Assembly (NCBI GenBank): GCA_013350335.1
Contig: CM023532.1
Span: 37,325,708 to 37,389,707, forward strand
From: Chimonanthus salicifolius
Lineage: Eukaryota > Streptophyta > Magnoliopsida > Laurales > Calycanthaceae
Direction of reading: 5' to 3'
Length of the DNA: 64,000 bases
Shown here in pieces: positions 33,906 to 46,829 of this stretch. A program made the position numbers and the translations under genes. The stretch's first letter is position 1. Each line of letters starts with the position of its first letter. Below the pieces are notes generated by a model. That model did not search any database. It saw nothing but the letters and a program-made list of their open reading frames with translations, and had not been told where the DNA came from.

Positions 33906-35599
33906 AAGTGTGTGGCAAATTTACATGTGAAATACATACAAAATTATATGATATGTCAATAAACATGCTAATATATCAACTCATAAATTATGAAGATTTT
34001 TCTCTTTTGAGTGCCCTTGAACATTGATCTAAATAAAAATGATAGTTTTTTATAAAATTCTTTACAAATTGAAAACTTATCTATTTTTGGACTTTGCTCT
34101 TGAATAGGGCCGGCTCTATCCAAAGGCAACAAAAGCGACCGCTTAAGGCCCCAAATATTGAAAAGCACGAAATTATTGATAACCTTACCGTAAAACCATA
34201 TTAGGGAGGCCCAAATTTCAGCAGTAGGAATGTTAAAAAAGAAAAGTCATCTTGACCTATGGCAAAATGGCCCAATGATCCAATTAAGAAATTGGATCAT
34301 ATTTATATAAGGCTAATATTAAAGAAAAAAAAATCATGGGTAAAATTTTAGCGATCAAGTATAGTATTCAATATTTCATACCCACATTTAGCATTTTACT
34401 TAGCATTAAGCATTTAAGTTGTATTCATTGAATCATTGTAAAATTTAAATCATAGGTAAAAGAATCCATTAAACTTTAAATTATTAATTAAAATGATTCA
34501 TTGAAGTTGATTTCTTCTAATTCTCTTCAAAAAAAGTCTATTTTATATATATATATATATATATATCTTAATGAAACCTTATTTTAAGATGTGTATTTTA
34601 TATATAAGCCTTTATGTGTTAAGTAATCATAAATTTATCTTTAAATTTTCAACTATTATAATTTTTTTCTTTAATATTTAAAGATCTATTGCAATTAAGC
34701 CCTTCTAATTTTAATTTGTCAGTAATTTTTGAAATAGGGTAGTAATGACTTTTGTAGGTATATTCAAAATAACATTAATACATCAAAATATATAAAATGT
34801 ATAAAAAAATAAAGAACACAAATAAATAATAAAAATATTATTCTCGTCAACTCATCTAAGTCTCGTCAATGGACCATAAACATCCAAAAGTAACGACGGC
34901 CTAATCTTGGTGTTTGGGGCACTCGACTAATATAAGGCTAATATTTCATGCGATTTCATCCATTTTCAATACACTTTATACTAAATGAGACAATTATTTC
35001 GGGACAATTATAAAATTCATATAGTACACTTAATTTGAGACAGAGGGAGTATAAGAGATCAGATCAAAATAAGATTAATTATTTAGCTCCTGAATATTAA
35101 TTATCTATTATTGAAATTTAAAATCTCAAGATATGAGGTTTTTTTTTTTAATTCAAAATATGATTTTATTTTAATTGAGTCTCGCATTTCTCACTATTGA
35201 TTTAAAATTATTTAATAGATGATGTATACTTTTCTATTTTTGATAAGTAAGGAATAAGTTTGTAACTTTCGTCTACTTTTCTTCTTCACCTCTTGCTTGA
35301 GACAAATCAACGATAGAAGAAGACGACGACAACCAGAATGAGGACAATTTCTTAATTGGACCATAATCAATGTCTTTCTCTACCTCTAATATTGACCCAT
35401 TGCTTGAGACAAATCAACGATAGAAGAAGACGACGGCGACGACGAGGAGAATGAGGACAATTTCTTAATTGGACCACAATCAATGTCTTTTTCTCAATGA
35501 TGAGCAGTACATCGGTGGAGTTAAAATGAGAATCTCACATACAGTTTCTTTGAACAACTGAGTTAACCTTGATCGTGATTACAGTAGACCAAACCCAAT
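33906..35599. other. Intergenic; hAT-like end, TA repeat and a cut Stowaway
   Basis: TAGGGCCGGCTCTATCC at 34107 is a hAT-type terminal motif shared, in decayed form, with 48435; I could not find the opposite end. (TA)n lies at 34543-34566. About 34937-35049 is the 3' half of a Stowaway (ends GACAGAGGGAG followed by TA). 35290-35360 and 35400-35470 are direct repeats (GAGACAAATCAACGATAGAAGAAGACGAC). Confidence 0.5.
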
Positions 35600-36010
35600 T
35601 TTTATTGTTGAATTTTAACATCATAACATGAAATTAAATTATGATCAAATTATTCAAATTATTCTTACTATGTGAGGCCCTCGTTGAACAAGTTGCAGGG
35701 AAGATGTGCACACATGGCAGTGCATACAACACACGTCGATTGCAGAGGAGAAAAATCAAATGAACCTTAGTAGAAAAAGGAAAACTAAAAAGACACTGAT
35801 TCAAAGAATAGTCTTTGTAGTGGGGCCCTAGACATAGACTCTCCTATATAAACGATGGACAATGCCATAGACTTTCAAAATACCAGAGCATCTATGATTT
35901 GGATGGTCATAAATGATTCCAAGTAACGAAGAATCATTCTACGTTAGGAAGGAAGATCAGTTACATAGAATGTCAAAATAAGATTCGGAGGAAGATTTCT
36001 TGTTATTGAT
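35600..36010 (+). repeat. Kinase upstream flank attached to copy B
   Basis: The R2/R3-type flank in its original setting: it leads directly into the TRIM and the copy B kinase. Contains the unoccupied hAT site at about 36000 and unoccupied SINE site at about 35930. Confidence 0.75.
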
Positions 36011-36115
36011 GCCTATCCCCCAAATTTGAATTGTCACTCGTTATTGACTGAATCATGGTCCCACACACTAAATGAAAGGACTTTCTTAAAGAAAACACTT
36101 CATTTTACTTTTTGC

Positions 36116-36454
36116 TATTGGAGCTGCTGCAAACGAGTCCCATATTGAAAGTTTAGAGAGAAATTTAAGGGTTTATAAAGGACTTGGGTCACTCTACCTA
36201 ACATGCTAGTCTTTTGGGCTTGAAACTCAAGTCTTAACAAGTGATATCAGAGTCAGGTCTCATTCTATCTCGTGTGGGCTCAGAAGATCCCCTCTCTCTC
36301 TCCTCCAGAGGGCCTCGTTCGAGGGGAGATTGTTGGGGCTGCTGCAAACGAGTTCCACGTTTAAAATATAGAGGGAAATTTAGAGTTTTATAAAAGCCTT
36401 GGATGACTCTATCAAATAAACTAGTCTTTTGGGCTGAAAGCCCAAATTCTAACA
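36116..36454 (+). mobile_element. TRIM retrotransposon with two LTRs
   Basis: LTRs 36116-36239 and 36331-36454, 124 bp each. The internal segment of 91 bp starts AG-TGATATCAGAGTCAGG (primer-binding site with one change) and ends in GAGGGGAGAT. The right flank TTGAC equals the left flank in copy A, so both copies descend from one insertion with target duplication TTGAC. Confidence 0.85.
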
Positions 36455-37262
36455 TTGACTTCTCCAAGTCTTCTCATGTAATGCAAATTTGAATTGTCAG
36501 AGACACTAAAATAAATAGTTATCATGAAATTTGATGTAGGGAACTGTAGATTCTCCTCTAGTTTATAACCTAACATAAGCACTCTGTCAGGAAAGCTGAA
36601 GATGAACTTATTTTTCCAAAACTAGTCTTCAATCTACAGATGGTGGCTCACGTCAGAAAAATAGGACACTAATAATTCAAACCGTATCTTAAATTTGCAA
36701 ATAAGAGATGAGAAAGCTACGAACTTAATTACAAATTTTGTTTTGGATAATTTGTGAAGATTACCTATACTAAAAATCTTAAAGTGAAGTTAGAAATCTC
36801 ATTAATATTTTAGAATATCGGTAAATCTTCATGCATTGCTGAATGACCAATTAACACATGAATTAGCGCAGATGATAATAGATCATGATGTTGATTTTCT
36901 ACCAAATTATCAACTCAATTAAATATGTACCTCTTTATTTTACACTTTTAAAAATCAATAATTTATAGTCATTAAAATTTAAAATAAATGTTATACGGCA
37001 CAGATTATCAATTAACTCTCAACGTTTTCCATATTCAATGAAAATGATTATGTCAAGACTCCTCTAAATGTTCATATTATTATATGAACTCCTCTAAATG
37101 TTGTAATTAAGTAACATCCCTTCACAATCCTTATACTGTATGTTTTATTCACTTTCTCTCGTTCTAGCAATTTTGTTGTTCTCTTTTTATTACTATTACC
37201 TATACTGGAATAATTTTCTTAATATATGAAGACTATTATTATTTATTTATTTATTTTTAATT
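36455..37262. other. Upstream region of the copy B kinase, no gene seen
   Basis: Collinear with 1678-2527, short indels only. Confidence 0.6.
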
Positions 37263-37435
37263 CACATGGGTGCAGCTCGTCTGGTTGCCTCCTGCTTCAG
37301 GAAGCGGGAGGTTGTAGGTTCGTGCCTCCATTGCCTAATCTTGATTTGTCTTAGGGGTATTAGGTTCACCTGTGGAGGTTTTAGTAGAATTGTGTCTGAG
37401 TTTCCACACTTAAATCCAAAAAAATTTAAGAAATT
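37263..37435 (+). mobile_element. tRNA-derived SINE-like element (copy B)
   Basis: GCAGCTCGTCTGGTTGCC (box A-like) and GGTTCGTGCC (box B-like), followed by the body shared with 2528-2697 and 57700-57860. Confidence 0.55.
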
Positions 37436-37553
37436 CAATTTTACTAATTCATTATACTATTCATTTATATGCTTGCATCCCACCCGAAAGGGTGGTCCCG
37501 TAGTTTTAAGTCAAAATAAAAAATAACTAGTCATTATGCCGTCCATGTTCTAC

Positions 37554-37561
37554 TATAAATT
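37554..37561 (+). promoter_or_regulatory. TATA box of LRR-RLK copy B
   Basis: TATAAATT, 57-64 bases before the ATG, in the same place as TATAAAAT in copy A. Confidence 0.55.
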
Positions 37562-37617
37562 AATGCATTCACAAGTTCAGCAACAACATTTAGTACTTCA
37601 TCATTTCATCATAAACC

Positions 37618-40600
37618 ATGGCTATGGTAGCAGAGAAATCACTAATCTCCCACTCCCACCGTCCCTTCTCACTGTTGCTTCTCTGGGTTTATGTGCTGCT
37701 GCTGGTCTTCTCTGCATCACTAGCCAATGATGAAGAAGCAAAAGCTTTGCTCCAATGGAAAGAAAGCCTTGAAAATCACTCTCTCCATTCATGGCCACTT
37801 CACATCAACAAACAGTTTCCAACTCCATGCAACTGGACTGGGATCGCCTGCGATGATCAATTTAATAGAGTGACAGGTATAAACCTCTTCAATTCAAGTC
37901 TGCAAGGCAAACTCCATAGTTTCAACTTCTCTTCCTTTCCACAACTTGTCCTCCTCAATCTCAGCACCAACTTTCTCTATGGTTCCATTCCCGCCCATAT
38001 TGGTAACCTCTCCACACTCTCCATCCTCGACCTCTCCTCAAATCAATTCTGAGGTGAGTTGCCTCTTTCACTTCTGAGGCAACAAAAGCTATCCCTTTTT
38101 TATATTTACCGGAACAAGATATCAGGCTCCATTCCACAAGAAATAGGAAATTTGCCAAATCTAGTTGACTTACAACTGTCATACAACTTTCTAACTGGCT
38201 CAATCCCTTCCACTTTAGGAAACCTAAGCAAGCTTACCACTCTGTATATCAATGACAATAACATTTCAGGCTCAATCCCACAAGAAATAAGAAATTTGGC
38301 AAATCTTGCTCAATTAGCCATGTCCAACAACTTTCTAAGTGGCCCCATCCCTTCCACTTTAGGAAACCTAACTAGGCTTGCCACTTTGTACATCTATCAA
38401 AATAACATTTCAGGTTCCATCCCACAAGAAATAGGAAATTTGGCAAATCTTGCTCAATTAGCCATGTCTAACAACTTTCTAACTGGCTCAATCCCTTCCA
38501 CTTTAGGAAACCTAACCAAGCTTGCCACTTTGTACATCCATCACAATAACATTTTAGGATCCATCCCACAAGAAATAGGAAATTTGCCAAATCTAGTTGA
38601 CTTACAACTGTCATACAACTTTCTAACTGGCTCAATCCCTTCCACTTTAGGAAACCTAAGCAAGCTTACCACTCTGTATATCAATGACAATAACATTTCA
38701 GGCTCAATCCCACAAGAAATAGGAAATTTGGCAAATCTTGCTCAATTAGCCATGTCCAACAACTTTCTAAGTGGCCCCATCCCTTCCACTTTAGGAAACC
38801 TAACTAGGCTTGCCACTTTGTACATCTATCAAAATAACATTTCAGGTTTCATCCCACAAGAAATAGGAAATTTGGCAAATCTTGCTCAATTAGCCATGTC
38901 TAACAACTTTCTAATTGGCTCAGTCCCTTCCACTTTAGGAAACCTAACCAAGCTTGCCACTTTGTACATCCATCACAATAACATTTTAGGATCCATCCCA
39001 CAAGAAATAGGAAATTTGCCAAATCTAGTTGACTTACAACTGTCATACAACTTTCTAACTGGCTCAATCCCTTCCACTTTAGGAAACCTAAGCAAGCTTA
39101 CCACTCTGTACATCAATGACAATAACATTTCAGGCTCAATCCCACAAGAAATAGGAAATTTGGCAAATCTTGCTCAATTAGCCATGTCCAACAACTTTCT
39201 AAGTGGCCCCATCCCTTCCACTTTAGGAAACCTAACTAGGCTTGCCACTTTGTACATCTATCAAAATAACATTTCAGGTTCCATCCCACAAGAAATAGGA
39301 AATTTGGCAAATCTTGTTCAGTTAGTCATGTACAACAACTTTCTAAATGGCTCAATCCCTTCCACTTTAGGAAACCTAACCAAGCTTACCACTTTGTATA
39401 TCAATGCCAATAACATTGTAGGCTCCATCCCACAAGAAATAGGAAATTTGGCAAATCTTATTCACTTGGGAATGTCCAACAACTTTCTAAATGGCTCAAT
39501 CCCTTCCACTTTAGGAAACCTAACCAAGCTTGCCATTTTGTTCATCCATCAAAATAACATTTCAGGCTCCATCCCACAAGAAATAGGAAACTTGGCAAAT
39601 CTTGTTCAATTAGCCATCTCCAACAACTTTCTGATAGGCCCTTTACCTGATCAAATATGTCGAGGAGGATCACTTGAAAGATTTAGTGCTTTCGACAACC
39701 ATTTGACTGGTTCAATCCCAAGTAGCCTGAAGGGTTGTACAAGCTTGATTAGAGTTCGACTTCAAAACAACCATCTCATTGGAAACATATCCGAAGTTTT
39801 TGGATTTTATCCAAACTTAAAATACATTGAAATGAGCTCCAATCAATTGTATGGTGAGCTGTCACCAAAATGGGGAGAATGTCGCAACTTAACATTACTA
39901 AAGGCTTCAAGCAATGAGATCAGTGGCCGGATTCCATCTGAATTTGGTAAGTTAAGTCAATTAGGTTATCTTGACCTTTCTTCAAATCATCTAGTCGGTG
40001 AGATTCCAAAAGAGTTGGGAAGGTTATCTTCATTATTCTTCCTAAATTTAAGTGACAATAAACTTTCTGGAAGTTTACAGCTAGAAGAATCTCGACAGTT
40101 GTCCAATCTAGAGGTCCTTGATTTATTTGGAAACAATTTCAATGGGCAGATTCTGAGACAACTAGGGAGATGCTCCAAAATATGGAACTTGAACCTAAGC
40201 AAAAACAAAATCAGTGGGAGAATTCCTTATGATATTGGCAATATGCTAGCACTTCAGAAATTAGATCTTAGTCAGAACTTATTCAATGGTGATATACCAT
40301 CACAATTTGGAAATTTGAAGATGTTGGAGAACCTTAATCTTTCACACAACATGCTCTCAGGTTCCATTCCCACTTCATTTGAGGAGATGGTCAGCTTGTC
40401 ATCTATTGACTTGTCATACAACAATCTGGACGGCCCTGTACCTAAAACCAAACCATTTCAACAAGCCCCATCAAATGCCTTCATCCATAACAAAGGCTTA
40501 TGCGGGCGAGCCCAAGGTCTACCGCCATGCACTGATTCTTTCACCAACAGTGGTAATAGGAAAAGTGGCCAGAAAGTTGTACTGTGCATTGTTCTTCCTA

Positions 40601-42048
40601 TCTTTGGAGCATTGATTGTTCTGTTCATATGCTTCATCATTTATTTCAATTTACACCATAAAGGGAGAAAAAGAAATGAGGTGAGAGAAATGAAAGCTGT
40701 AGACATGTTTTCAATATTGGATTTTGATGGAAGGATTTGTTATGAAGATATCATAAAAGAAACAGAGAATTTTGATGAGAAATACTGCATCGGAACAGGG
40801 GGTTATGGAAGTGTCTTCAGAGTAGAGTTGCAAACAGGTCAAGTGGTGGCTGTGAAAAGACTACATCCATTGGAAGGTGAGAATTCAGTGGAGGAAAGAA
40901 GTTTTCAAAATGAGATCAAAGCACTCGCAGAAATTCGGCATCGTAACATTGTGAAGTTGTATGGTTTTTGTACCCACCAAAGAAACATGTTTTTGATTTA
41001 CAAGTATATGGAAAGGGGAAACTTGGCTGGAATACTGAGCAATGAAGGAGGGGCATTGGAATTAGATTGGCCTAAGAGATTTAAGGTTATTAAAGGTGTG
41101 GCCCATGCATTATCTTACATGCACCATGATTGCTCACCATCAATAGTTCATCGAGACATAACTTCCAACAATGTATTGTTGGATTCAGAATTGGATGCTT
41201 GCATATCAGATTTTGGTACTTGTAGGCTTTTAAAGCCTGATTCATCAAATTGGTCCTCATTTGCTGGCACTTGTGGATATGTTGCGCCAGGTATATTATA
41301 ACAACAATACCCTTTGCATTTTCTATTTCTTTTATTAGCATATATATATATATATATTTTGAGTATAATTTACCAACATGAAGTGTTATTAAGCCTTTAA
41401 CTTCTATCCATTTGTCAGCTTCAAAGAAAAAAAAATGTTAAAACTGATCTTACTTTTTAGGATTATCATACGAGGTATTCTCACTCTATATTAAGATAAG
41501 ACTAATCTCATAAGCTTTGTGAAATCACCCACAAATCTTGTATATAACCCCACCCACAATTGACAATCCAGCCAATTGTGGTTATGACAAGCTATTCTAT
41601 ATTGCCTTAAGCTAGCTATGTGACAAAGATAGATAAAACATGGTATTAGTACCAACATTATTAATGAATTAAAGATGATTTTGTTGCAGAGTTCGCGTAC
41701 TCAATGAAAGTGACTGAAAAATGTGATGTATATAGCTTCGGTGTGTTAACACTTGAAGTGTTAGTGGGAAAGCATCCAGGGGATCTCATCTCCAATTTAT
41801 CATCTTCAAGTTGTGGGGAGATATTGATGAAGGATGTGTTAGACCAACGGCTCCCTCTTCCATCTTCTAACATAGTCAACGAAGTGACCTTAGTGATGGC
41901 CCTAGCGCTTGCATGTTTAAACGTTGATCCACAAAAGCGTCCAACCATGAAGCATGTGTCTCAACAGTTATCATCGTCGCAAAGGAATCACACTCGTGAA
42001 TCATTCCATCAAATCAGATTGTTTCAATTAATGGATTATGAGAAGTAA
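37618..42048 (+). pseudogene. LRR receptor-like kinase, MIK2-like, with one in-frame stop
   Basis: Coding parts 37618-41290 and 41690-42048 with a 399-bp intron, 1343 codons plus stop, all in one frame. The only defect I see is TGA at 38050-38052 (codon 145), in the second or third LRR, where NQF-stop-GELP strongly suggests a former Ser codon (TCA). Everything else is as in copy A: signal peptide, LRR cap, transmembrane helix (about 986-1009), glycine loop, Lys1080 in VAVKR, HRD, DFG and APE. It is longer than copy A by 264 residues, exactly 11 LRRs of 24. The 3' exon and kinase are near-identical to copy A and show no further damage, so the stop is recent. It could be a single-allele or sequencing change, or the gene could make only a 144-residue secreted LRR cap. 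AGGTGAGT just after the stop resembles a splice donor but does not remove it. Confidence 0.88.
38149..39300 (+). repeat. 432-bp tandem LRR repeat inside the kinase copy B
   Basis: Units start at 38149, 38581 and 39013 (AATTTGCCAAATCTAGTTG each time), exactly 432 bp or six LRRs apart; the third is partial. Units 1 and 2 differ at about 4 of 432 bases by eye. Copy A has no such array. Confidence 0.92.
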
Positions 42049-45000
42049 ATGGAAACGCCATGGAATAAATCATGTCAATACGTAGTATGAGGTATGATAT
42101 TATTTTCACATAATGTTTTTATTACATATGGTTTTGGTATTGATTAATCTTTCTTGTTTATAAGTGAATGTCCCAAAATTTTCAATTATTCGTTGTCTTA
42201 TTCTTTAGAAATATTTTAGATGTATATTTTTCAAGAATATCTCACTAAAGAAGTAATTTAAGATCATTTGCCTTCTAAGTTGCTTCCCATGTTTCATGTG
42301 CTACATAACTCACCCACTTCCTAATCTTGTTGATTTCCTTTGACGTGGTCAATGATTTACTCGCACAAGATATTCAAGATTTGAATTCCCGCATAGTATG
42401 GATGTTAAGGGCCTAATAGGGTAAGATAAGAATTAATATTCTTTGAGCCTCTAAAAATTAAAGCCCACAAGCCCATCAAATTAATATTTCTAAACTTTTT
42501 TCATAATATGCAATTTCTTACATGCATAATATTTACTCGCCTTTTGTATTAATACACCTACATCAATCTCATCCACTTGAGAAAAGCTCACCCTTGAGTT
42601 TTGACTCTTCATCTTCTTTCTTTTACAATCATTGCTTTTGTTTTATGGTCGAGATTGTTTAAGACCTACATTGGATAATACCTGAAGATATTTGTCGACA
42701 AAATCGTGTAACATTAAATAAAATGAAATCTATGTTTACGTTGTTAAAAAAAACAGCTTCCACAGCCAAACCCAGTGGAAGTTCATGTCAGCCCATCCAC
42801 ATTCAACATCTTTCTTGATTTTTCTATACCCAGTTCATGGGCCTAGTAGTTGTCTGGGTCATAGTCGTATATTAGATCCATTTGAGCTGATTTGTGGGCC
42901 TTTTAAATCCAGGCCCAGTCCTTTTGGGTTGCAGCTCGCGTATCTCCCGATAACATGTATCGAAGGTGGAGTGTTCCTTCTGGAAAGTGGTATGGACTAT
43001 GGATTGCTTCTTAGTTGAGATGTTTCAAACAAATGCTTAGCACGTTCACATTGGAAATGGTTCAGAAGTGCTTTCTGTTCCTTACATTTTAAATAAGTCT
43101 GCAATGTATTTTAAAGCCCTTTCACTTGTGACTAAAGCAAAAGTTTAGACTAATGTAGCAATGAAAAATACTAATGTAGTAGTGAGTTATTCTTATTGAC
43201 ATTCATTGATGGCTCATCACGAGCTTAGTGTGGTACAGCATAGGGTGTGGGCTAACCTAGCACGGAATATGTTTAAAGGGATTTTTTTTTTTTTTGATAA
43301 GCTTGGCTACATATGTTGTTATGAGATATATTATGTTGATGATTCATATGATTGTTGCGTACAGCTCAGATTGAGATGTATAACATGATGTAGGTTATGC
43401 ATGTGATGATATGTATAACATGTGATTGTCATATACTATGCGTTATATTTGTTGCTTCTCACTCGGCAATGTTAAGCTCACCCCTTGCATTGCAGGAACT
43501 CCGATAGAGATGGGTCTCAATGAGACCCAAGAGCAGGCGTAGGTGACAAGGCTGATGATTGTGTGAGAAGCACTTTAATGATTTTGGACATGTTATATTT
43601 GAATTTATGAGACCAGTTTTATCTAAGCTTATTTGAGATTTGGTTTGTAATAACTGTGAAATTTTTATATTTTTAGAACTCCTCGTATGTTTGATGGAAA
43701 TATTTACATATTGACTCTGGAGCTTTGGGACAGTAGACAAATTCTTGAACAGTGCTGAAATGTTTTATATCAAAGAACTTGAGAAAACATAGTGTATTAG
43801 TCATTCATGAGTTTGGGGCTTGCTCTTAAGCAGAGAGTAGTACGATAGATGAGCAAAGAATTGATGAACTAAAAGATATAGTATTGACTTATCGAGAGAC
43901 TCAATGACACTTAAGTATGTGTATGGATCGAACCTATTACCAAAATGCTTCTCAATAAATATATAGTTTCACTATGTTTTGTTAGATCGAACCCATTACC
44001 AACCATTTTGATCCCACCACTTAATTTTTTTTGACATGTGATGGAGGAAGACAAGGTCTTTATGCAAACTATTAATAAAAATATTGAGGTATATTTCAAA
44101 ATATGAAGAAAAACAATGGAGTTCTTTTCAAATTAACAAAAAGTAATAGAATTCTTTCGAAATATATAAAAAAAAAAAAAAAACAAGGCTATTAGGGCCA
44201 TTGATTTTGTCCAAGATCTTTCCTTCAAATACTTCGTCACTTTCTTCAATATCTACAAGTAAACTTCAACAAACAATGAACTCAGGCATTCATCTAATAT
44301 TATTGTATGAGACCTATATTAAAGTAAGATTTTTCATGTACTTGTGATTTTTTATTTCATCCTTTTTAGATAATTCATTTATTTTGTAGAACAGTTTCAG
44401 TGTAAATATTTTAATTCTGAAATTATATATTTAGGAGGAAACCCTTTTAAATCAAAGTTGTACCGTCAGAGATGATAAAAGTTGAGGCCAGGTGAGCTTC
44501 TTTCCTTCTTTCCAAGGGGAAGACTTTCTCTTACTTGAGAAGAAGTAGCAAGTCAAGAAAGGTGAAGACCAACTTCGTTTCATTAAATAAATAAAGTGAT
44601 ATTTTAAAATTTTTAAAAATTCAATGTTATCATGGGATTGAAAACTCATGGTGTCTGATCAATGTCTAATGATTCTAAACAAAACTTGATGATATATGAG
44701 TTTAAAATTAATTAATCTCATTAAATATATATAATCACTTGATTTAAATCAAATAAAATAGATGGTTGTCTAAAAACAAAAATATGGGATTTATTTTATT
44801 TTTTATTAACTTGTCACATAGTATAGAGTATAGACTCTAGAATCGTATTTCCATGTCTTCTAGGCTTCTTCATGCTTTTCTTCACTTGACAGGTCTGATG
44901 AACCACTACTGAAAAATCAAACTCGAAAAATACGGCTCATACTATTTGTGTTAAGGTTGAGAATATAAATATTGATTGATACATATTATAAATAAATAAT

Positions 45001-46795
45001 AATTTTGAAAAATAATTTAAAAACTTGAATATTGTTGTTTTTCACCGCCTATATATATTGTTTTTTTCAAAATGATGTTTTCTGTTTTTTAATTTTTTTA
45101 ATTCAAAAAAATTAAAAATTAATTTTGGCCAAAATGTAGGGAAAAAAAGATGAGAAAAATATATTACCGATTTCATAAACTATTATACAATTTAAAAGAA
45201 AAAAGAAAATGATAACAATCTACAAAGTTCACACAACTTTTTACAAACTAATTCACTATGGTAAATTTTCTCTTATGGAACCCCTCAAAAAAAATGTTAT
45301 ACAAATAGAATGGGATAAAAGAGATTGGAAAAGTGAGAGAATTTTTTTTTTAAATATTACAATAGCTACGAATATTTCATTCGAAAAATAAAAATTAATT
45401 TTGTTAATTAATATTAACTAATTCAACCACTTTTTGTGAAAGGGATATTGTAAAAAAAAATTGGGAATGCAAAAATAACTAAAGTTCAAATTTGGCAGGC
45501 TGATGACAGTTGTCAAGAAACTACTCGCTCCATCCCATTTTAGTTGTATCATTTGAAACATTTGTATTTTTTAAGAGACTCTCTATATAAAGTTAGCACT
45601 TCATGTGATCTCATCTATTTTCAACACACTTTATGCTACTCTAATATGAATGGGACAATTATTTGGGACAATCCCAAAATCTATATAAGACAACTAAATT
45701 GAGATAGAGGGAGTATGATTTTGCTTGATTAGTTGTCATTTTCTAAACTAAGGCTTCCTTCAGATTTCGGAGGTCAGATAAGAAAGGAGATGCCATATGC
45801 TTTCTTTTAGTCGCCCTCACATTAAATAAGATACCCATTGAGATGTATTAAAAGAAAATTTCCCTAAGATGATAAGAAAAGAAAACCTACCTCAAATGAT
45901 ACCGGCTTTAAATGTGGAAAACCATTTTGTAATTTTAATGTTACTTTAACATGCCATTTTCTATATAAGTGCAAATTATAGAAAATGGCATAAATAAGAA
46001 AAGTTCAAATTTGGCTGGCTGAGTAATATATGCTCCACTTTTAAATATAAAAATATGAGATTTATTTTATTAACTTATCACAGGTCTAGAGTTGTATTTC
46101 CATCTCTTTTAGATTTTTTCCTGCTGTTTTTCTCTTCTACTGAAAAATCAAATGTATATCACCCATGTGGTCCCGACTGAATATGACATTCCACCACTCA
46201 TACATGATTGTGTATGTATTTTGCATCTTTTCCTCTTTATTTCTCCTACTTCTTCTTGTGAAATTTTCTATAAGAAAATAGAGGGACTCTCGCTTGTGGG
46301 TGTGGGTAGAGATTTGAGAATGTAAGTTGTATTTTGTAAATTTTTTTTATTATAGAGGAATTTGATTTGTGTGTTGCCCATGATTTAGATTTTGCTTCCC
46401 TGTCTTTGGTTGATTGGCAATTAAATCCCAACATGTTGTTTGAGAATTCAATAAAAATACAATATAAGAGATGGTGATAAACAAAAAGTAGTAATTAGCG
46501 AACGAAAAATGTTGGATTTAAAAAATTAAGGCATTGTACTTTTTTTTTTTCATCGTGGATGCTTCATGTTATTTTTGTTTGAGTTGGGATTTAAAAGAAA
46601 TAAGTCATTTTACTTCTTTTTTTTTCATCTTTGATGCTTCTGGCAATTTTTGTTTTAAATGCATTACAAATGCAACTCAAGAACATTATATATATACAAC
46701 AAAACAAATTCACTATTCATTAGATCACTATTCATCAGATATCCTACTTCTTCCTATTTTTGTTTGAGCTTTCTTGTGGAGAGGAGAATTAAGAA
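42049..46795. other. Downstream flank of the copy B kinase, no gene seen
   Basis: Collinear with 6547-9787 except for about 44370-46000, which copy A lacks. That extra part holds AT-rich sequence similar to 19960-20150 and a Stowaway element, and is bounded by AAAGTTCAAATTTGGC direct repeats at 45481 and 46002. The open frame 42785-43018 is disrupted in copy A. Confidence 0.6.
45524..45713. mobile_element. Stowaway MITE
   Basis: 190 bp, ends CTCGCTCCATCCCA and TGAGATAGAGGGAG, flanked by TA on both sides. Internally related to 30687-30876. Confidence 0.88.
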
Positions 46796-46813
46796 ATGTC
46801 TGTGAATTTTGTA
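46796..46813 (+). pseudogene. NBS-LRR start stub at the duplication breakpoint
   Basis: ATGTCTGTGAATTTTGTA matches the first six codons of the Rx_N remnant at 9788, here with the ATG still present. After this the sequence switches to the unrelated repeat at 46830. It documents where copy B was cut. Confidence 0.5.
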
Positions 46814-46829
46814 ATTTTTTTCTAATTTT

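Larger units (their letters stand above)
36005..46810 (+). repeat. Segmental duplication, copy B (partner 1015-9805)
   Basis: Collinear with copy A from the TRIM through the kinase to the NBS-LRR start. The breakpoint is about 46813, where the sequence switches to the 22-kb-type repeat while copy A continues into the NBS-LRR gene. Confidence 0.9.

Noticed and set aside
38053..38122. Possible small intron (GGTGAGT ... ATATCAG) that would skip the stop in kinase copy B
   Set aside because: The TGA lies before the donor, in frame, so splicing there would not remove it.
42785..43018. 77-residue open frame in the copy B downstream flank
   Set aside because: The paralogous sequence near 7350-7580 is shifted and stopped; no conservation at protein level.
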